A DNA stretch of 36,063 bases from Acidimicrobiia bacterium (GTDB lineage: Bacteria; Actinomycetota; Acidimicrobiia; Spongiisociales; UBA5794): assembly GCA_029939995.1 (NCBI GenBank), contig JAOZRW010000004.1, forward strand, positions 74,831 to 110,893. Reading direction: 5' to 3'. Shown one piece after another: positions 23,788 to 32,525 of the stretch. Both the position numbers and the translations under genes were made by a program. The notes beneath the pieces are model-generated. The model saw nothing but the letters and a program-made list of their open reading frames with translations. It was not told the origin of the DNA and made no database searches. Position 1 is the stretch's first letter. Every line of letters starts with the position of its first letter.

Positions 23788-25722
23788 ATGAAGCGTGATT
23801 ACGACGTCGTTGTCATCGGATCGGGATTCGGTGGGAGCGTCTCGGCGCTTCGCCTGACGGAGAAGGGGTACCGGGTCGGTGTGCTCGAGGCGGGCCGTCG
23901 CTATCGGACCGGCGAGTTTCCCGCGACCAACTGGGACGTCAAGCGGTTCGTGTGGGGGCCCCGACTCGGCATGTACGGGATTCAGCGCCTCGATCTGCTG
24001 AGCAACGTCCTCGTCCTCTCCGGTGCGGGGGTCGGGGGCGGGTCGCTCGTCTACGCCAACACCCTGTACGAGCCCCACGACTCGTTCTACTCCGATCCCC
24101 AGTGGGGGGACGTCACCGATTGGAAGGCCGAGCTCGCCCCGTTCTATGCCCTCGCTCAACGCATGCTGGGGGTCACGGAAGCCCGGGCCGACACGCCCGC
24201 CGACGACGTGATGCGCGCGATCGCGGCCGAACTCGGCGTCGAGGACACGTTCCATCCCACCCAGATCGGCGTCTTCCTCGGAGAGCCGGGGGTCGAGGTC
24301 GACGATCCGTACTTCGGCGGCGCCGGCCCGAGACGTGCCGGTTGCACCTCGGTCGGAGCGTGCATGGTCGGCTGCAACCAGAACGCGAAGAACACGCTCG
24401 ACAAGAACTACCTCTATCTCGCGGAGCAGGGTGGCGCCGTCGTCCATCCGGACACGGAGGTCGTCGACATCGAGCAGCTGCCGAGCGGTCGGTGGATGAT
24501 CTCGACCCAGCAACCCGGCCCACGCACCGGCACCAACAAGAAGGCGTTCTTCGCCGACCAGATCGTCTTCTCGGCCGGCGCCCTCGGCACGACGCGGCTT
24601 CTGCTCTCGCTCGCCGAGCGAGGACGCATTCCGGAGGCTTCGAACCAGATCGGTCAGCTGGTCAGGACGAACTCGGAGGTGCTCCTCGGAGCGACGGCGC
24701 ACGACACGACCGTCGACTACTCCCAGGGTGTGGCGATCACGTCGTCGATCCATCCCGAACCCCACACGCACATCGAGCCGGTCCGCTACCCGAAGGGAAG
24801 CTCGGTGATGGGCCTGCTCGGCACGCTCCTCACCGACGGCGGCCCCGGCATGCCCCGTCCGCTCCGGTACCTGGGCAACACGGTGCGACATCCGATCCGG
24901 TGGCTCCGATCGATGTCGGTCCGGCGGTGGGCGGAGCGCTCGGTGATCCTCCTCGTCATGCAGAGCTACGACAACTCGCTGCAGCTGTTCCGCAAGCGGG
25001 GCCTGTTCGGCACCCGCGTCGTCTCCCGTCAGGGTCACGGACGGCCGAATCCCACGTACATCCCGATCGCGAACGAAGCGGCGAAGATCGCGGCGAGGGC
25101 GATGGACGGGGATCCGATGAGCTCAATCAACGAGGTGCTTCTGAACCGTCCGACCACGGCCCACATCCTCGGAGGCGCCCCGGTCGCGGCCGACGCGTCG
25201 TCCGGCGTGATCGACCCGTACCACCGCATGTTCGGGCACCCGACGCTCCACGTCGCCGACGGAGCCGCGCTCGGAGCCAACCTCGGGGTCAATCCGTCGC
25301 TGTCGATCACCGCCATGTCCGAACGGGCGATGGCGATGTGGCCGAACAAGGGTGAACCCGATCCGCGACCGGAACCCGGTTCGGCCTACCGGCCGGTCCC
25401 CCCGGTCCTCCCCAACTCCCCCGCCGTGGACCCCGCCGTCATCCCCCTCGGCGTCTGGCGTTTATGCCACCGATATTTCGTTCGCATCAACGCCAGAGTC
25501 CTAGAGGTCGGTCCAGACGTACTTGATCGCGGGTCCTGGTCGCCGGGTTGGACCTGCAACCCGATAGATCGGGAGAGACCGCCTTCGATCGAGGTGGATC
25601 ACCCCTCGGCGTACTTTTCCATGGGGCCGAGGAAGTCCTTGAGTCGCTGCGTGTCGTCCGCCGTCCACCCGTCGGGTTGGGTCACCCCGGCCCATGCGGC
25701 AGCGTTGGCCCCGACCGTGTAG
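23788..25722 (+). CDS. GMC oxidoreductase, mycobacterial ChoD-like cholesterol oxidase, with aberrant C-terminus
   Basis: A 644-residue flavoprotein. Residues 1-555 follow the mycobacterial cholesterol oxidase ChoD closely: FAD motif VVIGSGFGGSVSALRLTEKG, VLSGAGVGGGSLVYANTLY, GCTSVGACMVGCNQNAKNTLDKNYL, VAITSSIHPE, and the C-terminal FAD site HVADGAALGANLGVNPSLSI. It probably oxidises a hydroxysteroid or similar alcohol using FAD. The family usually ends about 10 residues after the position of VWRL (556-559). Here no stop follows: the frame continues some 85 residues through a 44-bp palindromic stretch, antisense to repeat copy A, and antisense to the last 124 bp of the Abhydrolase_9 gene. The tail is probably an accident of rearrangement, and a stop may have been lost. 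Confidence 0.8.
   Translation: MKRDYDVVVIGSGFGGSVSALRLTEKGYRVGVLEAGRRYRTGEFPATNWDVKRFVWGPRLGMYGIQRLDLLSNVLVLSGAGVGGGSLVYANTLYEPHDSFYSDPQWGDVTDWKAELAPFYALAQRMLGVTEARADTPADDVMRAIAAELGVEDTFHPTQIGVFLGEPGVEVDDPYFGGAGPRRAGCTSVGACMVGCNQNAKNTLDKNYLYLAEQGGAVVHPDTEVVDIEQLPSGRWMISTQQPGPRTGTNKKAFFADQIVFSAGALGTTRLLLSLAERGRIPEASNQIGQLVRTNSEVLLGATAHDTTVDYSQGVAITSSIHPEPHTHIEPVRYPKGSSVMGLLGTLLTDGGPGMPRPLRYLGNTVRHPIRWLRSMSVRRWAERSVILLVMQSYDNSLQLFRKRGLFGTRVVSRQGHGRPNPTYIPIANEAAKIAARAMDGDPMSSINEVLLNRPTTAHILGGAPVAADASSGVIDPYHRMFGHPTLHVADGAALGANLGVNPSLSITAMSERAMAMWPNKGEPDPRPEPGSAYRPVPPVLPNSPAVDPAVIPLGVWRLCHRYFVRINARVLEVGPDVLDRGSWSPGWTCNPIDRERPPSIEVDHPSAYFSMGPRKSLSRCVSSAVHPSGWVTPAHAAALAPTV
25454..25497. repeat. 44-bp palindromic stretch at the oxidase 3' junction
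   Basis: A 9-bp inverted repeat TCTGGCGTT / AACGCCAGA (25454-25462 and 25489-25497) encloses an AT-richer 26-bp spacer. It lies exactly where similarity to ChoD stops and ends 3 bp before repeat copy A. It may be the oxidase's old terminator or a junction remnant. Confidence 0.5.
25501..25572 (-). pseudogene. Frameshifted copy of the 3' end of the synthetase gene (repeat copy A)
   Basis: About 64 of 73 aligned positions match 28986-29058, the last codons of the acyl-CoA synthetase/acetyltransferase gene, in the same orientation; the 28 bases at the stop-codon end are identical. On the minus strand it encodes RSIGLQVQPGDQDP, then a 1-nt deletion shifts the frame into AIKYVWTDL and stop, against RSIGFQVQPSDDDPGIKYVWTDL in the intact gene. 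Similarity ends abruptly upstream. It is a decayed partial copy, not a gene. Confidence 0.85.
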
Positions 25723-27419
25723 AGGTGGCCAAAGCCTTGGGGAACGGATCCGGCAGCGGGCAAGTCGAGGGCGACCTGCCACATCGTGACGATCGGGACC
25801 CAGACGAAGTCTGGGGAGATCTCGGGGCCACGCTGGCCGTCGAGCAGCCATTCCGGTTCCTCGAAAGCGAGGCTCCAGGAGAAGAACACGACCGGGTCGG
25901 AGGCGTGCTGGAGATAGACGACCTTCGTGTCTCCCCACTTCCCCGTCGGTTCGCCGAGCGCATCGACTTCGGCCGTGAACCGTACCGTCCGTCCATTCTG
26001 ATAGACGGGCAACGATGCCGGGCTTCCGGGATCACGGTCCTTGGTGAGCTCCTTGTGCAGATCGTTCACGAACGGAGGTCCCGCCATGAATGCGCCGCTG
26101 ATCGGTTCGTTCATGATGTTGACCGACGTCAGGATCGACTCCACGCCGAACGATCCCAGCGAGAGACCGTACGTGTAGATCTCGGGCCGCGAGTCCTCGG
26201 GGAGCGTCGCCCAATAGCTGTGGATCTCGTCGAACACGGCCTTCGACGTGTCCCGCGTGATCTCTTTGTCCGCGAGGAGCGAGATCCAACTCGGCAGATA
26301 GGAGTACTGCACACCGACGATGGCCGTGTCCCCGTTGAACATGTACTCGATGGGGTCGACGCCGTGTGCATCGAGGAACCCGGTGCCCGTCGTGGTCGCC
26401 ACGACGAGGACTTCCCGGTCGAACGCCCCCGTCCGGATCAGTTCGTTGAGCGCTAGTTCGGCTCGGCCACCGATCGTGGATGATCCTTTGAGACCGACGT
26501 AGACCCGGATCGGTTCGGTCGCTCCCCCGCCGGAGAACGCGTTGATGTCGTCGACCGTGGGTCCGGTCGCGACGAACGCCCGACCTTTGCGCCCGAGCGT
26601 TTCCCACGTCGATTCCGATACAGGGCTGCCGGACTTGAACGCCGATTCGGGCTGTTCCACACCCTGGTCGGTCTTCGTGTCCTTGGGCTCGAACATCTTG
26701 TTGGCCCCGGCGAAGAAGCCGTTCTCCAGCACGCCGGTGAAGAGCAACCACACGAAGAGGCCGAGAGCGACGGCACCGAGGAGTCGGGAGAGCCGGTAAG
26801 GCAGGACCTTGTCGAGCCACTTCGCGAAGAAGTAGAACAGCTTGCCGAACGAGCGGGTGATGACGAGCAGCAGGATGGCGACGGGGATGGCGACGGCGAC
26901 GATCGTCAGCCACACCATGGGAGAGACCGGGTCCATCCCGAAGGTCTCCCGGAGATCGTTCTGCCAACCGACGTGGTGCCACATGGCCGACACAATGACG
27001 AATCCGAGGATCACGGCGAGGACCCACCCGGAGATCCTTCGGACACGACCCTTCAACTTCGGAATCTCGAGGTACGTCCAGACCCACTGGCCGAAGGCCC
27101 CGATGCCGTAACCGATCATCATCGTGATGCCGGAGGCGAGGCCCTGGAACAGTCCGGTACGAGGGAGTAGGGACTCGAAGAGGGACAAAGCGAAGAAGAG
27201 CAGACCCAGGAGGACGCCGGGACCGGAAAGCCGCGTCGTGAAGACCCTGAACGTGGGCGCTTCGGCGCCGGAGATCTCAGGGTCGACCCCGTCGGAGGCA
27301 TCAGGTGCACCGCGACCGTCCGCTGCGTCGAGCGCGGGAGAAGTCCCGTCGGTGTCATCGGGAGGGGTCGTCGACGGTACTTCTTCCGCGTCTCCGGAAG
27401 CTGGGTGTGTGTTGGGCAT
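25599..27419 (-). CDS. Membrane alpha/beta hydrolase, Abhydrolase_9 (DUF2319) family
   Basis: A 606-residue integral membrane hydrolase. An acidic, low-complexity cytoplasmic N-terminus (1-60) is followed by about five membrane helices (about 69-88, 95-115, 132-150, 170-190 and 212-232), which form the Abhydrolase_9 N-terminal membrane domain. From about 265 is the catalytic domain: GRAFVATGPT, RVYVGLKGS, and the nucleophile elbow YGLSLGSFG with Ser420; the C-terminus has HLYTVGANAAAWAGV. This family is common in mycobacteria and relatives and is thought to act on lipids or esters; substrate unknown. The ATG at 27417-27419 has TAGGGT 7 nt upstream. It is one of two genes between the direct repeats. 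Confidence 0.85.
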   Translation of the reverse strand: MPNTHPASGDAEEVPSTTPPDDTDGTSPALDAADGRGAPDASDGVDPEISGAEAPTFRVFTTRLSGPGVLLGLLFFALSLFESLLPRTGLFQGLASGITMMIGYGIGAFGQWVWTYLEIPKLKGRVRRISGWVLAVILGFVIVSAMWHHVGWQNDLRETFGMDPVSPMVWLTIVAVAIPVAILLLVITRSFGKLFYFFAKWLDKVLPYRLSRLLGAVALGLFVWLLFTGVLENGFFAGANKMFEPKDTKTDQGVEQPESAFKSGSPVSESTWETLGRKGRAFVATGPTVDDINAFSGGGATEPIRVYVGLKGSSTIGGRAELALNELIRTGAFDREVLVVATTTGTGFLDAHGVDPIEYMFNGDTAIVGVQYSYLPSWISLLADKEITRDTSKAVFDEIHSYWATLPEDSRPEIYTYGLSLGSFGVESILTSVNIMNEPISGAFMAGPPFVNDLHKELTKDRDPGSPASLPVYQNGRTVRFTAEVDALGEPTGKWGDTKVVYLQHASDPVVFFSWSLAFEEPEWLLDGQRGPEISPDFVWVPIVTMWQVALDLPAAGSVPQGFGHLYTVGANAAAWAGVTQPDGWTADDTQRLKDFLGPMEKYAEG

Positions 27420-27426
27420 GGGCAAT

Positions 27427-27432
27427 ACCCTA
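27427..27432 (-). promoter_or_regulatory. -10 box (TAGGGT) for the Abhydrolase_9 gene
   Basis: TAGGGT on the minus strand ends 7 nt before the ATG at 27419, with no ribosome site; another leaderless-type start. Confidence 0.45.
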
Positions 27433-27577
27433 TACCCGCCGGTACTTGAATGAGGAAGATGGTTCCGCGTTCCAGCATGGGGGCGGGCGCCGGGCGGCCG
27501 AGCCGACGGACTTCCGACCCGTCACCGCCCCGTGTTCGACCTCAGATCTCGCCCGGTCGAGTGTTCCCGTCCGGATG

Positions 27578-28882
27578 TCAGACATGCACGGTTGGTGGTG
27601 TCCATGTGCCGTCGAGGGCATCGGGAAGCGGTGCGTAGAGGCGGAGTGTGAGATTCCACGGCCGGTCGGCGGGAGACGGCAGCCAGTTCGCTGCGAGGTC
27701 GGGACCCGGCGAGTCCGGTTGGATGTAGAGATCGAGCGAGCCGTCGTCGTTGTAGGCGAGATCCATCCAGTCGGCGATGGACCCCCTGTTGATCGCGTTC
27801 GGAACCGCGAACCCCTTGTCGTCGTACAGGGTCACCGACCAGAACGCTCCGACCGGTGGAATCCCGTCGGCGTCGAAGTGCAGAACGACGGGATCCGCCG
27901 TCGGTCCGACGTTGTCGATCTGGATCGGGTAGATGGCGTCTGCGAGCTGGTTGGCGCCCAGCCCGGCGAGCGCCACCGCGGCCCGATGGAGGTACTCGTT
28001 TCCGTAGACGCCCATCACCGAGAGCGGCATGCTCCAGCCGTTGACGGGTGTTCCCAGATGCTTGGATGCGGCCATCATCTTGCCGTACGCGGTTTCGCGT
28101 GCCCGGTCGAACATGGCTTGTGTGTCGCCGTCGAGGGTCTCGAAGTCGAAACTCTCACCGACGGTGATGCCGATGTTGCGCATGCGCCACACGTGGCTGT
28201 AGTCGGTGGAGTTCGGGGGGTTCAGCTTCATCAACTCGGCGGCGTACTCGAAGAAGTCGCCGGTCGACATCGCCTCGATCTGCTCGAGCGGCGCGGTCTG
28301 GTCCACGGACGTGTCCGGCACGGCGACGGCCGGTGGAACCTCGGTTCCCCACTCGTCGAGCGGAATGACCCGCATGTCTCGCTGGAACTCGTTGACGGCC
28401 GCGTAGTCGTCGGGACCGTTCGTCTGGGTCCTGCCGATGATCCACATGTACATGGTCGTGCACTGGATCGGTTCAAGGTCTTCCGGGATCTCACCGGCCC
28501 ATCCGGGCGGCAGGTACACGAAGTCGCCGGGTCCCGTCCCGGTTGTGCGCCACCCGGGAGATGCGACGACGTCCGTCCACATGTCCAACGTCGGAAGCAG
28601 GTAGTACCGCCCACCGGAGTCGGGTACCGACACGACGACCGGGCCCCCGGTGAGGTCGAGCCAGGCGCTCGAGTACAGCGTGTCGAAGTTCGGGCGAACA
28701 ACCGCCTTGAAGTCGAGCGGCGGATACTCCAGCATGTGGTTGAAGGCGTTCATCGGGGCGTAGAAGGCGGGCTGTACCCCGCTCGTGAGTTGCTTGCGCG
28801 TGATGTCCATCAACACCAGCGGGTAGAGGTAGATGAACGACTCCTCAGCGATCCGCTCCACATCGTGCGCACCGTCGGCCAT
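27578..28882 (-). CDS. DUF1254 / DUF1214 domain protein
   Basis: A 434-residue protein. Residues about 10-170 (ESFIYLYPLVLMDITRKQL, NFDTLYSSAWLDL, VSVPDSGGRYYLLPTLDMWTDV) are a DUF1254 domain; the C-terminal region (WSVTLYDDKGFAVPNAINRGSIADW, LDLYIQPDSPG) is a DUF1214 domain. The combination is widespread in environmental bacteria; function is unsettled. No signal peptide or membrane span is evident. The ATG at 28880-28882 has AAGGAGG 5 nt upstream, so the 16 extra in-frame codons before it are not used. It is 104 bp after the synthetase stop and 159 bp before the next gene, inside the repeat-bracketed segment. Confidence 0.88.
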   Translation of the reverse strand: MADGAHDVERIAEESFIYLYPLVLMDITRKQLTSGVQPAFYAPMNAFNHMLEYPPLDFKAVVRPNFDTLYSSAWLDLTGGPVVVSVPDSGGRYYLLPTLDMWTDVVASPGWRTTGTGPGDFVYLPPGWAGEIPEDLEPIQCTTMYMWIIGRTQTNGPDDYAAVNEFQRDMRVIPLDEWGTEVPPAVAVPDTSVDQTAPLEQIEAMSTGDFFEYAAELMKLNPPNSTDYSHVWRMRNIGITVGESFDFETLDGDTQAMFDRARETAYGKMMAASKHLGTPVNGWSMPLSVMGVYGNEYLHRAAVALAGLGANQLADAIYPIQIDNVGPTADPVVLHFDADGIPPVGAFWSVTLYDDKGFAVPNAINRGSIADWMDLAYNDDGSLDLYIQPDSPGPDLAANWLPSPADRPWNLTLRLYAPLPDALDGTWTPPTVHV

Positions 28883-28985
28883 GGCTCCTCCTTGTCTCGA
28901 GTTCTCTACCGGAATGTAATCGTGAGTCACGATCGTCGCACGCGCCTCCGCCGGAACTTGAGCGACCTGCGTCGATGGCTGCTTT

Positions 28986-29058
28986 CTAGAGGTCGGTCCA
29001 GACGTACTTGATCCCAGGGTCGTCGTCGCTGGGTTGGACCTGGAACCCGATGGACCGG
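28986..29058 (-). repeat. Direct repeat copy B (intact 3' end of the synthetase gene)
   Basis: Partner of 25501-25572, same orientation, covering the last 24 codons and the stop of the synthetase gene. Together the copies bracket a 3.4-kb segment with two genes. Copy B is in frame and functional. Confidence 0.85.
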
Positions 29059-31667
29059 ACGAGGTCGAGCATCTTGCGGTTGTTCGCCAGCACTTCGCCC
29101 TCCATCATGTCGAGGCCTCGGGACCGGGCGACTTCCATCAGCCGGGTGAGCATCCGTTGGCCGATCCCATGGCCCTGGAGTTCGTCGGAGACGACCAATG
29201 CGAACTCGCAACTGTTCTTGTCCGGGTTCGTGACGTACCGGACGACACCGTGCTCCACCTCATGTCCGGGGTCGCCCGTCACGGCGATCAACGCCATCTC
29301 CCGGTTGTAGTCGATCTGGGTGAAGCGAACCAGCATCTCGGGCGTGAGTTCGTGCACGGCGTGCATGAACCGGAAGTACTTCGTCTCCTCCGACAGGTTC
29401 CGCACGAACTCCGCTTCGATCTCGGCGTCCTCGGGACGGATCGGCCGGATGGTGACGTCCGTGCCGTCCGGGAGCTGCCAGTGGGTCTCGAGGTCCGATG
29501 GATACGGGTGGATCGCCATGTGGTTGTACGGGTCGGTGGACGGACGCGGGATGCCCACGACGATCCGTGCGTCGACCGCGACGACCCCGTTCTCGTCGAC
29601 GAACAGCGGGTTGATGTCCATCTCTTCGATCCAGGGCAGTTCGCACGTCATGTTCGACACCCTCAGCAGGACGTCGACGAGGGCATCCACGTTGGCCGCC
29701 GGCATGTTGCGGAACTGGCCGAGCATCTTGGCGATCTTCGTCCGGGAGATGAGGTTCGTGGCGAGCCGCTCGTTGAGCGGCGGGAGTGCGACGACGACGT
29801 CCTTCATCACCTCGACCCAGGTTCCGCCGGCCCCGAAGCTGATCACGGGCCCGAACACCGGGTCCTTCAGCACACCGACCATGACCTCCCGGCTGTTGCT
29901 CGTGGTACGCATCTGTTCCACGGTGACGCCTTCGAGCTTCGCGTCCGGCCGGGCTTTGTGGACCCTCTCCATCAGGTCCCGGTAGGCGCCGCGCACGTCG
30001 CCCGCGCTCCTGATCCCCAGCTTGACGCCGCCGACGTCGGACTTGTGCGAGATGTCCTCCGAGTAGATCTTCATGGCGACGGGGAACCCCATCGAGACGG
30101 CGACGACCAGCGCCTCCTCGGCGGATCGTGCGACACCGTTGCGGACGGTGGGGATGCCGAACGCTTGGAGGAGGGCGATCGATTCGGGCTCGGTGAGCAC
30201 GCTCCGTTTCTCGTTGAGGGCGCTCTCGATGATGAGCCGGGCGGCTTCGGTGTCCGGCTCCTCGTGGTAGGTGGATCGTCGGGCCGGCGTCTGCAGCAGC
30301 AGCTTCTGGTTCGCCCGATAGGCGGCGAGGTAATGGAACGCGTCGACGGCGGCTTCGGGCGTGTTGAACGTCGGGATCTTCGCCTGTCGGAACAATTGCC
30401 TCGCCGGATTGACCTGGGTGCCGCCCATCCACGACGTGACGATCGCCTTCTGATGGTGCTCGGCCGCTTCCCGGACGGCTTCGGCCACGTCGAGAGGCCG
30501 GGTCATGGCCTGCGGTGTGAGGATGACGAGCACGCCGTCGACGTCGGGATCCTTGAGGCAGATGTCGATCGCCTCCTTGTACCGCTCCGGAGGTGCGTCA
30601 CCGATGATGTCCACCGGGTTGCGATGCGACCAGGTCGCTGGGAGCACGCCGTCGAGTTTCTCGACCGTCTCCTCCCCCAACTCCGCCAGCCGCAGACCGA
30701 CGTCCGACACGTGATCGGCCGCGAGCACGGCCGGTCCGCCGGCGTTGGTGATGATCGCGATCCGATCGCCGCTGCTTCGGTATCGAGACGAGAGCGTGCC
30801 GGCGGCGGCGAACACCTGGCTGATCGTCTGGACGCGCACGACACCGGACCGGTTGAGGGCCGCGGTGAACGCTTCGTCGCTGCCGACGAGGGCGCCCGTG
30901 TGCGACATGGATGCCGCGGCGCCTTCGGAGTGGCGTCCCGCCTTGATGACGACGACCGGTTTGGCTCGCGCGGCGGCGCGCAGGCCGCTCATGAAGGTGC
31001 GCGCGTCGTGCAGCCCTTCGACGTAGAGGATGATGCTCTGCGTCTTCGGATCGGATGCGAGGTAGTCGAGGATGTCGCCGAAGTCGACGTCGGCGGCGAT
31101 CCCGGTCGACACGACGGCGGAGAATCCGACGTCGCGGTTCTCCGCCCAGTCGAGGAACGCGGTGCACAGGGCGCCCGACTGCGAGACGAGCGCCACCCCG
31201 CCCTCCGACGCGTTGTTGTTCCCGAACGTGGCGTTCAGCCCGATGCTCGGGCGGATCAGCCCGAGGCAGTTCGGTCCGAGAAAACGGATGCCGTACGACC
31301 GGGCGAGGTCCAGAGCCTTGTCCTCGAGCGCTCTGCCGGCGGGCCCGACCTCGCGGAACCCGGCTGAGAGGATGATCATCGCCTTCACGCCGTGCGTGCC
31401 GCACTCTTCCACGATCCCCGGCACCGTCGAGGCGGGCGTTGCCACGATCGCGAGGTCGACGGCACGGTCGATGGAATCCAGATCCGGGTAGGCCTTCTGC
31501 CCCTGCACCTCGTCCCGTTTGGGGTTGATGGCGTAGATCTCACCGTCGAAGCCGCCGTTGAGGAGGTTCTCGAACACGACCTTCCCCACCGAATCGGCCC
31601 GATCGCTGGCGCCGAACATGACGACGGATTTCGGCGCAAAGAGCGCCTTCAGGTAGTGGGAACGCAT
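28986..31667 (-). CDS. ADP-forming acyl-CoA synthetase fused to GNAT acetyltransferase (Pat/YfiQ-like)
   Basis: An 893-residue fusion. Residues 1-130 are a CoA-binding domain (SVVMFGASDRADSVGKVV), 150-300 a succinyl-CoA ligase-like domain with the phospho-His256 in SMSHTGALVGSD, about 480-710 an ATP-grasp domain (GFPVAMKIYSEDISHKSDVGGV, MDINPLFVDENG), and about 735-893 a GNAT domain with the acetyl-CoA loop SDELQGHGIGQRM. This is the Pat/YfiQ/Pka layout, in which the synthetase part may be a sensor and the GNAT part acetylates lysines of other enzymes such as acetyl-CoA synthetase; the presence of His256 leaves true acyl-CoA synthetase activity open. ATG at 31665-31667 has GAGGAGG 10 nt upstream. 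Its last codons are duplicated at 25501. Confidence 0.88.
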   Translation of the reverse strand: MRSHYLKALFAPKSVVMFGASDRADSVGKVVFENLLNGGFDGEIYAINPKRDEVQGQKAYPDLDSIDRAVDLAIVATPASTVPGIVEECGTHGVKAMIILSAGFREVGPAGRALEDKALDLARSYGIRFLGPNCLGLIRPSIGLNATFGNNNASEGGVALVSQSGALCTAFLDWAENRDVGFSAVVSTGIAADVDFGDILDYLASDPKTQSIILYVEGLHDARTFMSGLRAAARAKPVVVIKAGRHSEGAAASMSHTGALVGSDEAFTAALNRSGVVRVQTISQVFAAAGTLSSRYRSSGDRIAIITNAGGPAVLAADHVSDVGLRLAELGEETVEKLDGVLPATWSHRNPVDIIGDAPPERYKEAIDICLKDPDVDGVLVILTPQAMTRPLDVAEAVREAAEHHQKAIVTSWMGGTQVNPARQLFRQAKIPTFNTPEAAVDAFHYLAAYRANQKLLLQTPARRSTYHEEPDTEAARLIIESALNEKRSVLTEPESIALLQAFGIPTVRNGVARSAEEALVVAVSMGFPVAMKIYSEDISHKSDVGGVKLGIRSAGDVRGAYRDLMERVHKARPDAKLEGVTVEQMRTTSNSREVMVGVLKDPVFGPVISFGAGGTWVEVMKDVVVALPPLNERLATNLISRTKIAKMLGQFRNMPAANVDALVDVLLRVSNMTCELPWIEEMDINPLFVDENGVVAVDARIVVGIPRPSTDPYNHMAIHPYPSDLETHWQLPDGTDVTIRPIRPEDAEIEAEFVRNLSEETKYFRFMHAVHELTPEMLVRFTQIDYNREMALIAVTGDPGHEVEHGVVRYVTNPDKNSCEFALVVSDELQGHGIGQRMLTRLMEVARSRGLDMMEGEVLANNRKMLDLVRSIGFQVQPSDDDPGIKYVWTDL

Positions 31668-31762
31668 CGACTCTCATCCTCCTCGGAACGTCATCGTCCA
31701 GCATGGCCGGTTCCCCGCCCTATGGGTAGGGTCTCACAGCACTTCCGTCGGCCGCCGGCACC

Positions 31763-31768
31763 TAAGGT
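31763..31768 (+). promoter_or_regulatory. -10-like box (TAAGGT) in the 136-bp divergent gap
   Basis: TAAGGT lies 35 nt before the ATG at 31804, with a perfect palindrome GGGTCGACCC (31776-31785) and GGACGGAG between them. A promoter with a possible operator for the GNAT gene. Confidence 0.35.
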
Positions 31769-31803
31769 ACCGGTCGGGTCGACCCCGGGACGGAGCGATA
31801 TCG

Positions 31804-32523
31804 ATGGGCAACACGACCGATCTTCAGATGAGGGTCCTCGATGAACTCGACGAGTTGCGACGCCTCACCGCCCTGATCGCCGACGTGTTCGGGGATCCCG
31901 TTCCAAGCGTCGTCGACATCCGCGGATCGCTCCTCGCCGGCGGTGTGTGCATGGGTGCGTTCGCCGAGAATCACCTGGTCGGCGGGCTGTGGTCGTTCGC
32001 CGGATGGGACGAACACGGACCGTTCCATCACTCCCACACCCTGTGCGTCGACCCCGGTTTCCAGGGGCGGGGCATCGGCACGTCCATCAAGCAGTACCAC
32101 GCGGCATGGTGTCGAGATCGCGGCATCGACCGCATCGTCTGGACCTTCGATCCGCTGATGGTGGGGAACGCACGGTTCAACCTCAACCGGCTCGGTGCCG
32201 TCGCCGACCGCTGGATCGAGAACTGCTACGGCTCGATGCCGGGGAAGCTCGATCCCGCTTCGAGAACCGGTGAGGACGCACCGAGCGATCGCCTGTCGGT
32301 CACGTGGCATCTCACGGCGGATCCCGTCGCGACGACGGCGCCACCCAGATTCGTCGAGATTCCCCAGACGGGAACAGCGGTCGGCTCCGTCCCCGCCCGG
32401 GAAGCGGTCCTCCGCCTCAGGGAGCAGCTCCGGCCGCTCATCGACGGTGGGGCGATCGTGACGGGCATCGAACGACGTGGTGGCGGCTGGGCGTATCGTG
32501 TCGTCGACCCGAGCCGGGAGTAG
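31804..32523 (+). CDS. GNAT acyltransferase, COG3375-like, paired with an enolase-superfamily racemase
   Basis: A 239-residue GNAT. The acyl-CoA binding motif is VDPGFQGRGIGTSIKQ, preceded by GGLWSFAGWDE and HSHTLCV and followed by IVWTFDPLMVGNARFNLNRLG; these are the hallmarks of the COG3375 GNAT group. In other bacteria this group sits next to N-succinylamino-acid racemase (NSAR) genes, and in Geobacillus kaustophilus a GNAT of such an operon N-succinylates D-amino acids. Here the next gene begins 2 nt after the stop. The pairing supports the same job, but acyl donor and acceptor are inferred. ATG at 31804 is preceded by GGACGGAG. Confidence 0.8.
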   Translation: MGNTTDLQMRVLDELDELRRLTALIADVFGDPVPSVVDIRGSLLAGGVCMGAFAENHLVGGLWSFAGWDEHGPFHHSHTLCVDPGFQGRGIGTSIKQYHAAWCRDRGIDRIVWTFDPLMVGNARFNLNRLGAVADRWIENCYGSMPGKLDPASRTGEDAPSDRLSVTWHLTADPVATTAPPRFVEIPQTGTAVGSVPAREAVLRLREQLRPLIDGGAIVTGIERRGGGWAYRVVDPSRE

Positions 32524-32525
32524 AC

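Noticed and set aside
23116-25038. Long open frame of 640 codons on the minus strand
   Set aside because: Antisense to the SDR and oxidase genes, which both have full family motifs; the antisense product has none.
25501-29058. A typical integrative element or transposon
   Set aside because: There is no integrase or transposase, and the bracketing repeats are about 88 percent identical, not exact; only an old or indirect event can be claimed.
29034-31367. Long open frame of 777 codons on the plus strand
   Set aside because: It is antisense to the synthetase/acetyltransferase gene, rich in Arg, Asp and His with no domain, and arises from GC-rich third positions.
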